From the NCBI GenBank assembly GCA_017433975.1, contig JAFRGD010000033.1, positions 29,487-93,486 of the forward strand: 64,000 nucleotides of DNA, read 5' to 3'. Shown here in pieces: positions 16,863-27,054 of the stretch (position 1 is its first letter; the number at the start of each line of letters is the position of its first letter). Both the position numbers and the translations under genes were made by a program. The notes beneath the pieces are model-generated. The model did not search any database. It was not told where the DNA came from and saw only the letters and a list, made by a program, of their open reading frames with translations. Origin of the DNA: Mogibacterium sp. Lineage in GTDB: Bacteria > Bacillota > Clostridia > Peptostreptococcales > Anaerovoracaceae.

Positions 16863-19172
16863 ATGAAGAGCGGAACAAGAAAGTTTTTTGCAGTACTCAT
16901 CGCGGTCGTCATGATCGGTGGGTGGATCATTTCCATTTTTGGCGCAGGTTCGTTCCAGAAACTGTCCAAACAATTGAAATACGGTCTCGACATCAACGGC
17001 GGCGTTTACGTTCTCCTCGAGGCGGACACCGAGCTGACCGGAACCGACCGGCAGGCTCTGATGGAACAGACCCGTGCGGTCATCGAGCGCAGAGTTGACG
17101 CGCTCGGCGTGGCGAACGCGTCGGTCTCCATCGAGGGAACCAACCGGATCCGTGTTGAGATGCCGGGTGTCGAGGACGCGGACGAAGCCATCAAGCAGAT
17201 CGGCAAAACCGCCCAGCTCCGGTTCCTCCTCGCGGACGGAACGGAGGTCATGACCGGTGACGCCGTCACCAACGCGTCCTTCACGACAGACTCCGAGAAC
17301 GGCCGATACAAGATTACAATGGAATTCACCAAGGAAGGCTCCGAGAAATTCACGCAGGCGACTGCGACGGCGCTTTCCGGTTCGGTCGTCCCGTCGATTC
17401 AGTATGAAGACGGGACCTACGTCGCTTCCAATGCAATCGTCATCATGCTCGACGACGAGATCGTCTCCGCACCGTCGGTCAAACAGATCATCACATCGAC
17501 GAGCTGCGAGATCACCCGGCCGAACGGCTTCTCTCAGACCGAGGCGTCCTCTACGTCCGCGCTGATCCGCGGCGGTGCGCTGCCGGCTTCATTGTCCGAA
17601 ATCAACTCTTCCGTTGAGACCGCGACCATCGGTGCGGACGCGCTCACCAAGAGCGCCAAGGCCGGCGTCATCGGACTGTTCCTCGTGTTCATCCTGATGA
17701 TTATTGTCTATGGTGTGCTGGGCTTTGTCGCGGATATCGCGCTCGCGCTTTACGTTGAGATGGTACTCTGGATCATGGTTGCGTTCGGCTCCGTCCTGAC
17801 GCTGCCTGGCATCGCGGGTCTCATCCTCTCCATCGGCATGGCCGTTGACGCGAACGTCATCATCTTCACCGGAATCCGCGAAGAGATCGCCAAGGGCAAG
17901 TCCGTCCGCGTCGCGGTGGACCAGGGCTTCCGCTCCGCACTCTCAACAGTCATTGACTCGCAGACGACCACGTTGATCGCGGCCATCGTTCTGTACCTGC
18001 TCGGTACCGCTCAGGTCAAGGGCTTCGCGCTCACACTGATGATCGGTACTGTTTGCAGTATTTTCACGGCGGTCTTCGTCACACAAATCTTCGTCACGCT
18101 GATGGCGGACAGCAAGAAATTCGGTACGCCGGCGATGTTCGGCATGAAGGCGGACGGTACGCCAAAGGGCGCGTTCCGCGGACACATCAACTTCATCAAA
18201 AACAGCAAGAAATACTTCGCTGCCAGTGCGATCGTCCTCGTCATCGGACTCTGCATGGCGCTCTTCAAAGGGTTCAATTATGGGATTGACTTCACCGGCG
18301 GCACTATGATGCAGATCGACATGGGCACCAAGGTCGACATCACCGAGGTCAAGGAGACCATCGCTTCTTACGAACTCGACCCGATCATCGTCTATGCCGG
18401 CGACGAAAACGAGCAGATCATCATCCGTACGATCAAAGACCTCAAGGCGGACGAGCGGACACAGGTCTTCGAAACGCTCAAGGCGAAATACAACCTGGAG
18501 GACGACGCTGTGCTCGCGTCCGAGGAGTTCGGACCGACGGTCGGCCGGGAGCTCCGGAGCAACGCGATCCGCGCGATCATCATCGCGGGCCTCTGCATGC
18601 TGGTATATATCCGATTCCGGTTCAAGACGTGGAAATACGGCTTTGCGGCGGTCTCCGGCCTGACGCACGACGTGCTGATGACGCTCGCGTTATATGCGAT
18701 CTTCCGCTTCACGATCAACAACCCGTTCATCGCCGGTATCCTGACCGTCGTCGGATATTCGATCAATAACACGATCGTCGTCTTCGACCGCATCCGCAGC
18801 AACGCAAAGTTCTATAAGCGCAAGGATATCAAGACCTTGATCGACGACAGCATCAACCAGACCCTGACACGGTCCATCATGACGTCCCTGACCACATTCA
18901 TCGTCATGATTCCGCTGTTCGTCCTGGTATCGAGCGAACTCAGGCAATTCCTGATTCCGCTGATCATCGGCGTATTGGTCGGTACTTATTCGTCGGTCTT
19001 CCTCTGCGGTCCGCTGCTTTACCAGCTGTCCCGCAAGGACAACCTCTCGAAATATGTTGAACAAAAGGAGCGGGACGACAGGGAGCGTGCCCGCCGGAAC
19101 AAAATGACAGACAAAAACGGTCGCAGATTACGGAGCAACGACCCGGACAATAACGACGGCGCTGTCGTATGA
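16863..19172 (+). CDS. secDF: Protein translocase SecD-SecF fusion
   Basis: 769 residues. The SecD half (about 1-440) has the N-terminal membrane helix, the GLDINGGVYVLLEA signature, the periplasmic P1 region and a six-helix membrane part with GMAVDANVIIFTGIREE. The SecF half (about 460-769) has NYGIDFTGGTMMQIDM and the membrane motif GYSINNTIVVFDRIR. It uses the proton gradient to pull secreted proteins out of the SecYEG channel. A single SecDF chain is common in Firmicutes. The start at 16863 has AAAGG about 15 bases upstream; the more upstream in-frame ATG codons add a polar tail without a ribosome site. Confidence 0.96.
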   Translation: MKSGTRKFFAVLIAVVMIGGWIISIFGAGSFQKLSKQLKYGLDINGGVYVLLEADTELTGTDRQALMEQTRAVIERRVDALGVANASVSIEGTNRIRVEMPGVEDADEAIKQIGKTAQLRFLLADGTEVMTGDAVTNASFTTDSENGRYKITMEFTKEGSEKFTQATATALSGSVVPSIQYEDGTYVASNAIVIMLDDEIVSAPSVKQIITSTSCEITRPNGFSQTEASSTSALIRGGALPASLSEINSSVETATIGADALTKSAKAGVIGLFLVFILMIIVYGVLGFVADIALALYVEMVLWIMVAFGSVLTLPGIAGLILSIGMAVDANVIIFTGIREEIAKGKSVRVAVDQGFRSALSTVIDSQTTTLIAAIVLYLLGTAQVKGFALTLMIGTVCSIFTAVFVTQIFVTLMADSKKFGTPAMFGMKADGTPKGAFRGHINFIKNSKKYFAASAIVLVIGLCMALFKGFNYGIDFTGGTMMQIDMGTKVDITEVKETIASYELDPIIVYAGDENEQIIIRTIKDLKADERTQVFETLKAKYNLEDDAVLASEEFGPTVGRELRSNAIRAIIIAGLCMLVYIRFRFKTWKYGFAAVSGLTHDVLMTLALYAIFRFTINNPFIAGILTVVGYSINNTIVVFDRIRSNAKFYKRKDIKTLIDDSINQTLTRSIMTSLTTFIVMIPLFVLVSSELRQFLIPLIIGVLVGTYSSVFLCGPLLYQLSRKDNLSKYVEQKERDDRERARRNKMTDKNGRRLRSNDPDNNDGAVV

Positions 19173-19197
19173 GTAATGACTTCACAGGAGGAATCCT

Positions 19198-21405
19198 TTG
19201 GAACGCAAGCCTTTAGTGCTTACAACTGAACAATTCCTCAGAGAGATCAGCGATATCAACCCAAAGTATAATGATCCAATCATTGCAAAGGCGTTTGAAG
19301 TCGCAAACGATCTCCACCAGGGTCAGTTCCGCAAGAGCGGCGAGCCATACGTGATCCACCCGGTCGCCGTGGCAAAGATACTGGCCAACTTTGGCATGGA
19401 CAACGAGACCATCGTCGCAGGCCTCCTGCACGACGTCGTCGAGGACACGCCGTACACCCGCGACCAGCTGGTCAATGACTTCAACGAAGAAATCGCCACA
19501 CTGGTCGACGGTGTCACCAAACTCGGTAATATCAAATACGATTCCAAGGAGGAGCTCCAGGCGGAGAACTTCCGCAAGATGTTCCTCGCGATGTCCAAGG
19601 ACATCCGCGTTCTCCTGATCAAACTGGCGGACCGCCTGCACAACATGCGGACGCTGGAATATATGTCCACAGCAAAGAGGGAGGAGAAGGCGGTCGAGAC
19701 CCTCGAGATTTACGCACCGCTCGCCGGACGCCTCGGAATCTACAGTATCAAATTCGAGCTCGAGGACCTCGCGCTCAAATACCTTTATCCGCAGGAATAC
19801 AAGACCCTCGCGGCGGAGGTCAATAAGAAGAAAGAAGAGCGGGAGAAGGCCGTCCAGATCGTCATCAAGCAGATCAGCGAAGGCCTCGACGCGATGGGCA
19901 TCAAATACGATGTCATGGGCCGCTCCAAGCACCTGTACAGTATTTATAAGAAAATGGTCATCCAGCACAAACAGCTGGACGAGATTTTCGACCTGACGGC
20001 GGTCCGCGTCATCGTGCAGACCGTCCGCGACTGCTATGCGGTCCTAGGCCTTGTACATACCAAGTGGATGCCGATTCCGGGCCGTTTCAAGGACTACATC
20101 GCGATGCCAAAGCCGAACATGTACCAGTCGCTGCACACGACGGTCATCGGCGACAACGGCGACCCGTTTGAGATTCAGATCCGGACCTACGAGATGCATC
20201 ACATCGCGGAATACGGTATCGCAGCGCACTGGAAATACAAAGAAGGCAAGATTCACGGCACGGCGGACGAGAGCGAGCAGAAGCTCGCGTGGCTGCGGCA
20301 GGCGCTTGAGTGGCAGAAGGACGCCGACGACTCGCTCGAGTTCCTCGAGACGTTAAAAATGGACCTCTTCGACAACCAGGTCTTCGTCTTTACGCCGCAG
20401 GGCGACGTTCTCGAACTGCCGGCGGAGTCCACGCCGATCGACTTCGCGTTCAAGATCCATACGGACGTCGGAATCAAGTGCGTCGGCGCAAAGGTCAACG
20501 GCAAGATGGTCACGATCGACCACAAGCTTCACAACGGTGACATCGTCGAGATCATCACGTCGGCTAACTCCTCCGGTCCGAGCATGGACTGGATCAACAT
20601 CGCAAAGAGCTCGCACGCCAAGAACAAAATCCGAAACTGGCTCCGCAACGCGACCAAGGACACCGCGGTCGATAAGGGCAAATCCAGCATCGCTTCTTAC
20701 ATCAAGAAGAAAGGCTACGACCCGCATCTGGTCGCAAAGAACGCATATCTACTGCGCGCAGCCAAGGACATGAACTTCGCCAACGTCAACGAGATGTACC
20801 TCAACATCTCGCGCGGCGGAACGCCGGCGTCCAAACTGGGGCAGCGGCTGATCGATTACTACATCGAGGAGAACGAGGCCGCCGAGCGCAAACTCGAGGA
20901 GGAAATCCGCGACAAGCGGCCGACGCGCCGTGACAACGGCGACGGCCCGGCCATCATCGTCAAGGGCGCAGAGGACATGGACGGCCTCAAGATCAACGTC
21001 GCGCGGTGCTGCTCGCCGGTACCGGGGGACGACATCATCGGCTTCATCTCCAAAGGAAAGGGGATCACGGTCCACCGGTCGGACTGCAGCAACATCCGCA
21101 ACCTGCCTGAGCAGGACCGCGGCCGGCTGATCGACGTCATCTGGGAGTCGCCAAAACAAGGTCAGATGTACTACGCGGACATCTCGATCCAGGGCATCGA
21201 CCGCAAGGGACTCTTCAGCGACATTTCCAAGGTCTGTGAGGACATGGACGTCAAGCTCGCCGGCGTCAACATCATGCCGGGCGACAACGAGACCTCCAAC
21301 ATCCTCGTAACCGTTGCAATTACCGGGACGCACCAGATTCAGCGGCTTTTGATCCAGCTCCGCAACATCGAAGGAATCTACAAAGTCTTCCGCGCGAAGG
21401 CATAG
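19198..21405 (+). CDS. rsh: Bifunctional (p)ppGpp synthetase/hydrolase (Rsh)
   Basis: 735 residues. The HD hydrolase domain (about 20-190) has an intact HDVVEDT motif. The synthetase domain (about 230-350) has RFKDYIAMPKPNMYQSLH, whose RFKD element is typical of bifunctional enzymes. TGS (about 390-450) and a C-terminal ACT domain (about 660-735) complete a full-length RelA/SpoT homologue. It makes and destroys the stringent alarmone. Both catalytic sites appear intact. It starts with TTG behind AGGAGG, 25 bases after secDF. The secDF-rsh-MBL-hemZ-hisS-aspS order is familiar from clostridial genomes. Confidence 0.96.
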   Translation: MERKPLVLTTEQFLREISDINPKYNDPIIAKAFEVANDLHQGQFRKSGEPYVIHPVAVAKILANFGMDNETIVAGLLHDVVEDTPYTRDQLVNDFNEEIATLVDGVTKLGNIKYDSKEELQAENFRKMFLAMSKDIRVLLIKLADRLHNMRTLEYMSTAKREEKAVETLEIYAPLAGRLGIYSIKFELEDLALKYLYPQEYKTLAAEVNKKKEEREKAVQIVIKQISEGLDAMGIKYDVMGRSKHLYSIYKKMVIQHKQLDEIFDLTAVRVIVQTVRDCYAVLGLVHTKWMPIPGRFKDYIAMPKPNMYQSLHTTVIGDNGDPFEIQIRTYEMHHIAEYGIAAHWKYKEGKIHGTADESEQKLAWLRQALEWQKDADDSLEFLETLKMDLFDNQVFVFTPQGDVLELPAESTPIDFAFKIHTDVGIKCVGAKVNGKMVTIDHKLHNGDIVEIITSANSSGPSMDWINIAKSSHAKNKIRNWLRNATKDTAVDKGKSSIASYIKKKGYDPHLVAKNAYLLRAAKDMNFANVNEMYLNISRGGTPASKLGQRLIDYYIEENEAAERKLEEEIRDKRPTRRDNGDGPAIIVKGAEDMDGLKINVARCCSPVPGDDIIGFISKGKGITVHRSDCSNIRNLPEQDRGRLIDVIWESPKQGQMYYADISIQGIDRKGLFSDISKVCEDMDVKLAGVNIMPGDNETSNILVTVAITGTHQIQRLLIQLRNIEGIYKVFRAKA

Positions 21406-21416
21406 AGAGGTAACAC

Positions 21417-22040
21417 ATGAACCTGAAAATAACAAGCTTTCTCTGCGAAACGAGAATCCGGGAACTGACCTACGTCGTCGTCGACACTGATTCCAATGAG
21501 GCGTTCATCGTTGACCCGGGAACGCGTTATTCCGAAGTCATGCCGGCGCTCGACGGAATGGCGGTAAGATACATCATCCTGACACACGCGCATCCAGACC
21601 ACATCATCAGACTTCCGGAGTTCCGTGCGGCGCTTCCTGGCGTTCCGCTTGTCATGCATCCCGAAGATCAGGACATGCTCGGTTCAGCTGATATCAACGA
21701 TACGCAAAAGATATACGGCTATACGGTTGAAGACAAGGCGGATATCTACGTGAACGACGGGGATACGTTACCGTTCGGTGACGATAAGATCACGTTCATT
21801 CACACACCGGGCCATACAAAGGGCGGCATGTGCATCCTCGTTGGAAAGGACATGTTCAGCGGTGACACGCTGTTTTACCGCACGGTCGGACGGACCGACC
21901 TCTACGGCGGAGACTGGGAGACCCTCAAAGCTTCCATCCGCGACAAACTGTTCTGCTTGGACGACGACATCGACGTCTACCCGGGACACGGCCGGCCGAC
22001 CACCATCGGATCTGAGAAACGAGCGAACCCGTTTGTATAG
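21417..22040 (+). CDS. MBL-fold metallo-hydrolase (glyoxalase II-like)
   Basis: 207 residues. The metal site is visible as THAHPDH (residue about 59), HTPGHTKGG (about 128), SGDTLF (about 143) and a late PGHG-like histidine (YPGHGRPT). This is the compact layout of hydroxyacylglutathione hydrolase-like and YqgX-type proteins. The precise substrate is unknown; a thioesterase or glyoxalase II activity is a family-based guess. It starts 11 bases after rsh behind GAGAGG and overlaps the TTG start of hemZ, so it is part of the rsh-hemZ transcript. Confidence 0.87.
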   Translation: MNLKITSFLCETRIRELTYVVVDTDSNEAFIVDPGTRYSEVMPALDGMAVRYIILTHAHPDHIIRLPEFRAALPGVPLVMHPEDQDMLGSADINDTQKIYGYTVEDKADIYVNDGDTLPFGDDKITFIHTPGHTKGGMCILVGKDMFSGDTLFYRTVGRTDLYGGDWETLKASIRDKLFCLDDDIDVYPGHGRPTTIGSEKRANPFV

Positions 22041-23427
22041 GTTTTACATAAACAAAGTTAAGAATATCAATCCGTTCGCGGAGCTGATCCGGGTTTTCCT
22101 GGACGATGACGCGTTCGAAACCATCGCAATCGACTGGAATGACGCGGATTCACTGCAGTTGACCGATAATAGTTATCTATTAAACGGTGAACACGCATCG
22201 GACCAGGACGAACTGAAGCGGAAACTATACCACCTTCTCGTCGAACTGACCGGAAAAACGTCAAAATGGGGGACGCTGACGGGCGTCCGCCCGCTCAAAC
22301 CGCTTTATCAGCTGTATCTGGACAACGGCAGGGACATCGAAAAGGCGGCTTCCGCCATGGCGGAGCGCTATCTGATCTCCGACGACAAGCTGAATATGCT
22401 GCAGGAAATCCTGCAATACCAGGTGAAGCATGTGAACGGGACGGCTTCGGACCGGGTCAGCATCTACGTCGGGATCCCGTTCTGCCCGTCACGGTGCTCG
22501 TACTGCGCGTTTGCCGCGGACGTGGCACCGTCGCACGATGTGGTTCGCAAATACCTGAATCTGTTGCTCGAGGAGGTCCGGTACGTCGGTGCGCATCTCC
22601 CGGAGACTCCGGTGGAGAGCTTGTACTTCGGCGGTGGAACGCCGACATCTCTCAAACCGGAGGAGCTCGGTCTGTTGATCGATACGGTGTGTGCGTCCTT
22701 CCACATCGATCTGAACGAGATCGAATGCACCGTCGAGGCGGGACGGCCGGATACCATCAATCATAAGACGCTTTCGATGCTCCGTGACCGGGGTGTGCGG
22801 CGCATCAGCGTGAACCCGCAGTCCCTCAAGGACCGAACGATGGAGCTGATCGGGCGACACCACACGGCAGAGCAGACGATACAAGCGATCCGGCTCGCGC
22901 ACGAATTCGGGTTTGAGGTTATCAACTCGGACGTTATCGCCGGGCTCCCGGAGGAATCGCTCGATGACTTCCGACATACGCTGGATACGCTGATCGGCCT
23001 CAAGGTGCAGAACATCACGGTACACACGCTCTCCGTCAAGCGCGGCTCCAGGCTTCGCGAAGCGGACCCGGAGTACTACAGGCGCTACGGGGCGCTGGTC
23101 ACGGACATGCTCGACCACGCGGCCGGTACGCTCCGTGCGAACGGCTACCATCCGTACTACATTTACCGGCAGAAGCACCAGATCGGTGCGCTCGAGAACA
23201 TCGGCTGGTGCCTGGACAGGACGCATTCGCTGTACAACATCCGGACGATGGAAGACAAACAGACCATCCTCGGCCTCGGCGCCGGCGCGATCGGCAAGCT
23301 GTACTTTCCTGCGGAGGACCGCATCGAACGCGTCGCCAATATTGCAAATTATACGGTCTACATGGACCGTTTTGATGAAATATTAGAACGAAAGAAAGAA
23401 TATTTTGGAGGAAAACATGGCTATTAA
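22033..23427 (+). CDS. hemZ: Coproporphyrinogen III dehydrogenase-like radical SAM protein HemZ
   Basis: About 464 residues if translation begins at the TTG at 22033, which overlaps the previous stop; the frame stays open further upstream but that part lies inside the MBL gene. The radical SAM cluster motif is CPSRCSYC near residue 155, preceded by the family pattern YVGIPF and followed by LYFGGGTPTSL. The N-terminal 130 residues form the HemZ-specific extension. HemZ-type proteins act in anaerobic heme synthesis or are unassigned HemN relatives, so heme oxidase activity is not proven. The end overlaps the hisS start by 11 bases. Confidence 0.85.
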   Translation: MYRFYINKVKNINPFAELIRVFLDDDAFETIAIDWNDADSLQLTDNSYLLNGEHASDQDELKRKLYHLLVELTGKTSKWGTLTGVRPLKPLYQLYLDNGRDIEKAASAMAERYLISDDKLNMLQEILQYQVKHVNGTASDRVSIYVGIPFCPSRCSYCAFAADVAPSHDVVRKYLNLLLEEVRYVGAHLPETPVESLYFGGGTPTSLKPEELGLLIDTVCASFHIDLNEIECTVEAGRPDTINHKTLSMLRDRGVRRISVNPQSLKDRTMELIGRHHTAEQTIQAIRLAHEFGFEVINSDVIAGLPEESLDDFRHTLDTLIGLKVQNITVHTLSVKRGSRLREADPEYYRRYGALVTDMLDHAAGTLRANGYHPYYIYRQKHQIGALENIGWCLDRTHSLYNIRTMEDKQTILGLGAGAIGKLYFPAEDRIERVANIANYTVYMDRFDEILERKKEYFGGKHGY

Positions 23428-24673
23428 CGCACCAAAAGGAACCAAGGACGTCATGCCGAAGGATGCCTACAAATGGCACTACATCGAGAGCGAGTGGCGC
23501 AAGATCTGTGCAGAGTACGGCTTCGGCGAGGTCAGGACGCCGGTCTTTGAGGCGACCGAGCTCTTCAACCGCGGCGTCGGCGAGACGACGGACATCGTGC
23601 AGAAAGAAATGTACACGTTCAAGGACCTCGGCGGCCGCAGCATCACGCTCAAGCCGGAGGGAACGTCCCCGGCGGTCCGCGCCTTCATCGACAGCAAGCA
23701 GTTCGCGGAGATCCAGCCGACCAAGGTTTATTACGACACCGGCTGCTACCGTTACGAGAAACCTCAGGAGGGCAGACTGCGCGAGTTCCACCAGTTCGGT
23801 ATTGAGAACTTCGGTGCGTCCAACATGCTCGCGGATGCGGAGATCATCGATCTCGGCGCGGAGTTCCTCCGCAGGATGGGGATAACGGACATCGAGCTCC
23901 ACATCAACAGCGTCGGCTGCCGCAAATGCCGGCCGCTGTACCGCAAGGCGCTGCAGGACTTCCTGCGTCCGAAATACGACTGCCTCTGCGACACCTGCAA
24001 ATCAAGATTCACGACCAACCCGATGAGAATCCTCGACTGTAAGTCGCAGGAGGACCAGGACCTGGTCAAGGACGCCCCGCTCATGATCGACTACCTCTGC
24101 GACGAGTGCAGAACCGCTTTTGAAGCGCTTCAGAAACACCTCGACGCGCTCGGCATCGATTACATCGTCGACCCGCGGATCGTCCGCGGCCTCGACTACT
24201 ATACCAAGACCGCGTTCGAATTCGTCACGACCAAGATCGGCGCGCAGGGTACGGTCTGCGGCGGCGGCCGTTACGACCACCTGATTGAGGAGGTCGGCGG
24301 ACCGGACATGCCGGGCGTCGGCTTCGGCCTCGGCAAAGAGCGGCTGCTCCTTCTGATGGACAAGTGCGGCTCGTTCATGGGAACCAAGGAGAATCCGCAG
24401 GTCTTCGTCGCCTTCGTCGGTGACGCGGCGCAGGAATACGCGCTCGCACTGACCAAGGAGCTCCGCACGGCAGGCGTCCGCGCGGAAATGGATACGCAAG
24501 GCCGCAAGCTCAAAGGACAGCTTAAACTGGCCAACAGCCTTGACGCAGTTTATAGTGTCGTCATCGGTGACGACGAGATCGCGAACGGCGAGCTCACTGT
24601 ACGTAACATGGCGGAATCCACGCAGGAAAAGGTCCAGCGCGGCAGCTTGATTGAATATATCAGGAGTAAATGA
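23417..24673 (+). CDS. hisS: Histidyl-tRNA synthetase
   Basis: 418 residues. Class II synthetase with the N-terminal APKGTKDVMP motif, motif 2 YYDTGCYRYEKPQEGRLREFHQFG (over residues about 105-128), the histidine-binding GLDYYTKTAFE motif, motif 3 GFGLGKERL, and the C-terminal anticodon-binding domain (about 325-418). It charges tRNA-His. The start at 23417 is chosen because GGAGG sits 6-10 bases upstream, although an in-frame ATG exists 12 bases earlier. A small cysteine cluster (CRKC, CLCDTCK, CDEC; about residues 172-225) probably binds zinc in the insertion domain, seen in some clostridial HisRS. Confidence 0.96.
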   Translation: MAINAPKGTKDVMPKDAYKWHYIESEWRKICAEYGFGEVRTPVFEATELFNRGVGETTDIVQKEMYTFKDLGGRSITLKPEGTSPAVRAFIDSKQFAEIQPTKVYYDTGCYRYEKPQEGRLREFHQFGIENFGASNMLADAEIIDLGAEFLRRMGITDIELHINSVGCRKCRPLYRKALQDFLRPKYDCLCDTCKSRFTTNPMRILDCKSQEDQDLVKDAPLMIDYLCDECRTAFEALQKHLDALGIDYIVDPRIVRGLDYYTKTAFEFVTTKIGAQGTVCGGGRYDHLIEEVGGPDMPGVGFGLGKERLLLLMDKCGSFMGTKENPQVFVAFVGDAAQEYALALTKELRTAGVRAEMDTQGRKLKGQLKLANSLDAVYSVVIGDDEIANGELTVRNMAESTQEKVQRGSLIEYIRSK

Positions 24674-26445
24674 TGGCAGAATTATTTAGAAGAACAAACA
24701 TGTGCGGCGAGCTCCGGCTTGCCGATGAGGGGAAGGCAGTCGTTCTGAACGGCTGGGTACAGAAGGCGCGGAGCCTCGGCTCCCTCGTATTTATCGACCT
24801 TCGTGACAAGACCGGCATCACGCAGATCACGTTCAACGAGGACGCGCCGGCCGAACTTCTTGAGCGCGCGAAATCCCTCCGGAGCGAGTACGTCGTCGGC
24901 GTCAAGGGCGTCGTTCACGAGCGCTCCGCCAAGAATCCAAACCTCCCGACCGGCGACATCGAAGTCTTCGCGACCGACCTCGTGATCTATTCCGAGGCCG
25001 AAACGCCGCCGATCTACATCAAGGACGACGACAACGTCGACGATAACCTGCGGCTCAAATACCGGTACCTCGACCTGCGCAAGCTGAAAATGCAGCGCAA
25101 CCTGACGTTCCGGCACAACGTCGTCAAGGTCACGCGCGACTATTTCAACGAGAACGGCTTCACCGAGGTCGAGACCCCGATCCTGATCAAGCCGACGCCG
25201 GAAGGCGCCAGAGACTACCTGGTCCCGAGCCGCGTCAAGAACGGATCGTTTTACGCGCTTCCGCAGTCCCCGCAGATGTTCAAACAGCTGCTGATGGTCG
25301 GCGGAACCGACCGCTACATGCAGATCGCAAAGTGCTTCCGCGACGAGGACCTCCGCGCAGACCGGCAGCCGGAATTCACGCAGATCGACCTCGAGATGTC
25401 CTTCGCGGGCGTCGACGACGTCATCGAGGTGCAGGAGGGCTTCCTCAAGCGCCTCATGCACGACGTCATGGGAATCGACGTCCAGACGCCGTTCCCGCGG
25501 CTGACTTACGACGAAGCCATGTCACGGTACGGCTCGGACAAGCCGGACACCCGGTTCGGAATCGAGCTCATGGACCTTACAGAGACGTTCCGCGACTGCT
25601 CGTTCGAAGTCTTCACCGACGCGATCAAGGACGGCGGTGCGGTCCGGGCGATCACGGTGCCTGGCGGCGCCGCGGAGTTCACGCGCAAGAAAATTGACAA
25701 GCTGACCAACGAAGTGCGGCAGTACGGCGCGCGCGGGCTGTTCTGGATCAAGTTCGAGCAGGAAGGAATCAGTTCCTCCATCAGCAAGTTCTTCACAACC
25801 GAGGAACTGCAGCACATCCTCCACGTCTGCGAAGCAAGCGTAGGAGACGTTGTCTTCATGGTCTGCGGCAAGCCAAAGGTTACCTTTGACGCGCTCGGTT
25901 ATCTCCGCAAGCGCACCGCGGACGCGCTCGGCCTGATCGATAAGAGCAAATTCAACTTCCTCTGGGTCGTGGACTTCCCGATGTTCGAGCAGGACGACGA
26001 CGGCCGCATCAAGGCGATGCACCATCCGTTCACCAAGCCGAAACTCGAGGACCTCGACAAGCTGGACACCGACATGCTGTCCATCAAGGCCGACGCATAC
26101 GATATCGTCCTGAACGGTATCGAGCTCGGCGGCGGCAGCGTGCGAATCCACGACCGCAAGCTCCAGGCTTTGATGTTCAAGGCGCTCGGGCTGACCGACG
26201 AGGAGTGCCAGCAGAAGTTCGGCTTCCTCATCGAAGCGTTCAAATACGGTGCGCCGCCGCACGCGGGCCTCGCGTACGGCCTCGACCGCCTGGTCATGCT
26301 CCTGCTCGGCGAGAGCAGCATCCGTGAGACCATCGCGTTCCCAAAGAACCAGAACGCGGAGTGCCCGGTCTGCGAAGCGCCGGGACCGGCGGACGACGAG
26401 CAGCTGAAAGAGCTCGGCATCCGTCTCGCGGACGACGTGGAATAA
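24670..26445 (+). CDS. aspS: Aspartyl-tRNA synthetase (bacterial type)
   Basis: 591 residues, the normal length for bacterial AspRS including the GAD insertion domain (about 290-420). The N-terminal OB fold (GWVQKARSLGSLVFIDLRD) binds the anticodon. Class II motif 2 is FRDEDLRADRQPEFTQID and motif 3 is GLAYGLDRLVM. It charges tRNA-Asp; whether it also charges tRNA-Asn depends on whether asparaginyl-tRNA synthetase exists elsewhere. The first ATG overlaps the hisS stop (ATGATG); either of the two adjacent ATG codons can be used with the AGGAG upstream. Confidence 0.96.
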   Translation: MMAELFRRTNMCGELRLADEGKAVVLNGWVQKARSLGSLVFIDLRDKTGITQITFNEDAPAELLERAKSLRSEYVVGVKGVVHERSAKNPNLPTGDIEVFATDLVIYSEAETPPIYIKDDDNVDDNLRLKYRYLDLRKLKMQRNLTFRHNVVKVTRDYFNENGFTEVETPILIKPTPEGARDYLVPSRVKNGSFYALPQSPQMFKQLLMVGGTDRYMQIAKCFRDEDLRADRQPEFTQIDLEMSFAGVDDVIEVQEGFLKRLMHDVMGIDVQTPFPRLTYDEAMSRYGSDKPDTRFGIELMDLTETFRDCSFEVFTDAIKDGGAVRAITVPGGAAEFTRKKIDKLTNEVRQYGARGLFWIKFEQEGISSSISKFFTTEELQHILHVCEASVGDVVFMVCGKPKVTFDALGYLRKRTADALGLIDKSKFNFLWVVDFPMFEQDDDGRIKAMHHPFTKPKLEDLDKLDTDMLSIKADAYDIVLNGIELGGGSVRIHDRKLQALMFKALGLTDEECQQKFGFLIEAFKYGAPPHAGLAYGLDRLVMLLLGESSIRETIAFPKNQNAECPVCEAPGPADDEQLKELGIRLADDVE

Positions 26446-26454
26446 ATCACAGTC

Positions 26455-27054
26455 ATGGAAAGAGTCGCGGTTTTCGGCGGAACGTTTGACCCGCTGCATA
26501 TCGGACACGTCCGCCTCGCGATCGGCGCCGCGGACGAGTGCGAGCTGGACCGGCTCATCTTCATGCCAAACTACATCTCCCCGTTCAAGACGGACAAACA
26601 CGTCACGCCGGGCGAGATGCGGTGCGAAATGATCGAGCGGATCCTGCACTATCATCCTGCGTTTGACGTCACGCGGTACGAGATTGAACGCGACATGCCT
26701 TCGTATACGTATGAGACGCTCGACTACTTCAGCCGAACGCTCGACGCGGACATGTCGTTCGTCCTCGGCTTCGACTCCGTCATGACGATTGAGACGTGGT
26801 ACCGCGGCCCGGAACTGCTTCAGAGATTCTCGTTTATCACCGCGCGGCGGCCGGACACCCCGTCGGAAGAAGGCTTCGCGAAGATCCGGGAGTACGAGGA
26901 GCGATACGGTGCCCGGATCTACGTTCTGGAAATCGAACCGTTTGACGCGTCTTCTTCGGACATCCGGCAGCGCGTCGCCGCGGGCGAAGACATCAGTGCT
27001 CTGGTTCTGCCGGAGACAGCGGAGTACATCTATGAACACAATTTATACAGATAA
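26455..27054 (+). CDS. nadD: Nicotinate-nucleotide adenylyltransferase
   Basis: 199 residues. Converts nicotinate mononucleotide and ATP to deamido-NAD. The nucleotidyltransferase motif GGTFDPLHIGHVRLA (T/HxGH) is at the N-terminus, with the SSSDIRQRVAAGED (ISSTxIR-like) motif near residue 165. It overlaps the next gene, yqeK, by 23 bases; nadD-yqeK-rsfS is a conserved Firmicutes trio. Confidence 0.94.
   Translation: MERVAVFGGTFDPLHIGHVRLAIGAADECELDRLIFMPNYISPFKTDKHVTPGEMRCEMIERILHYHPAFDVTRYEIERDMPSYTYETLDYFSRTLDADMSFVLGFDSVMTIETWYRGPELLQRFSFITARRPDTPSEEGFAKIREYEERYGARIYVLEIEPFDASSSDIRQRVAAGEDISALVLPETAEYIYEHNLYR

Noticed and set aside
25522..27039. A 505-codon open frame opposite aspS and nadD
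   Set aside because: It crosses two real genes and has low-complexity Arg/Asp/Val composition typical of antisense frames.
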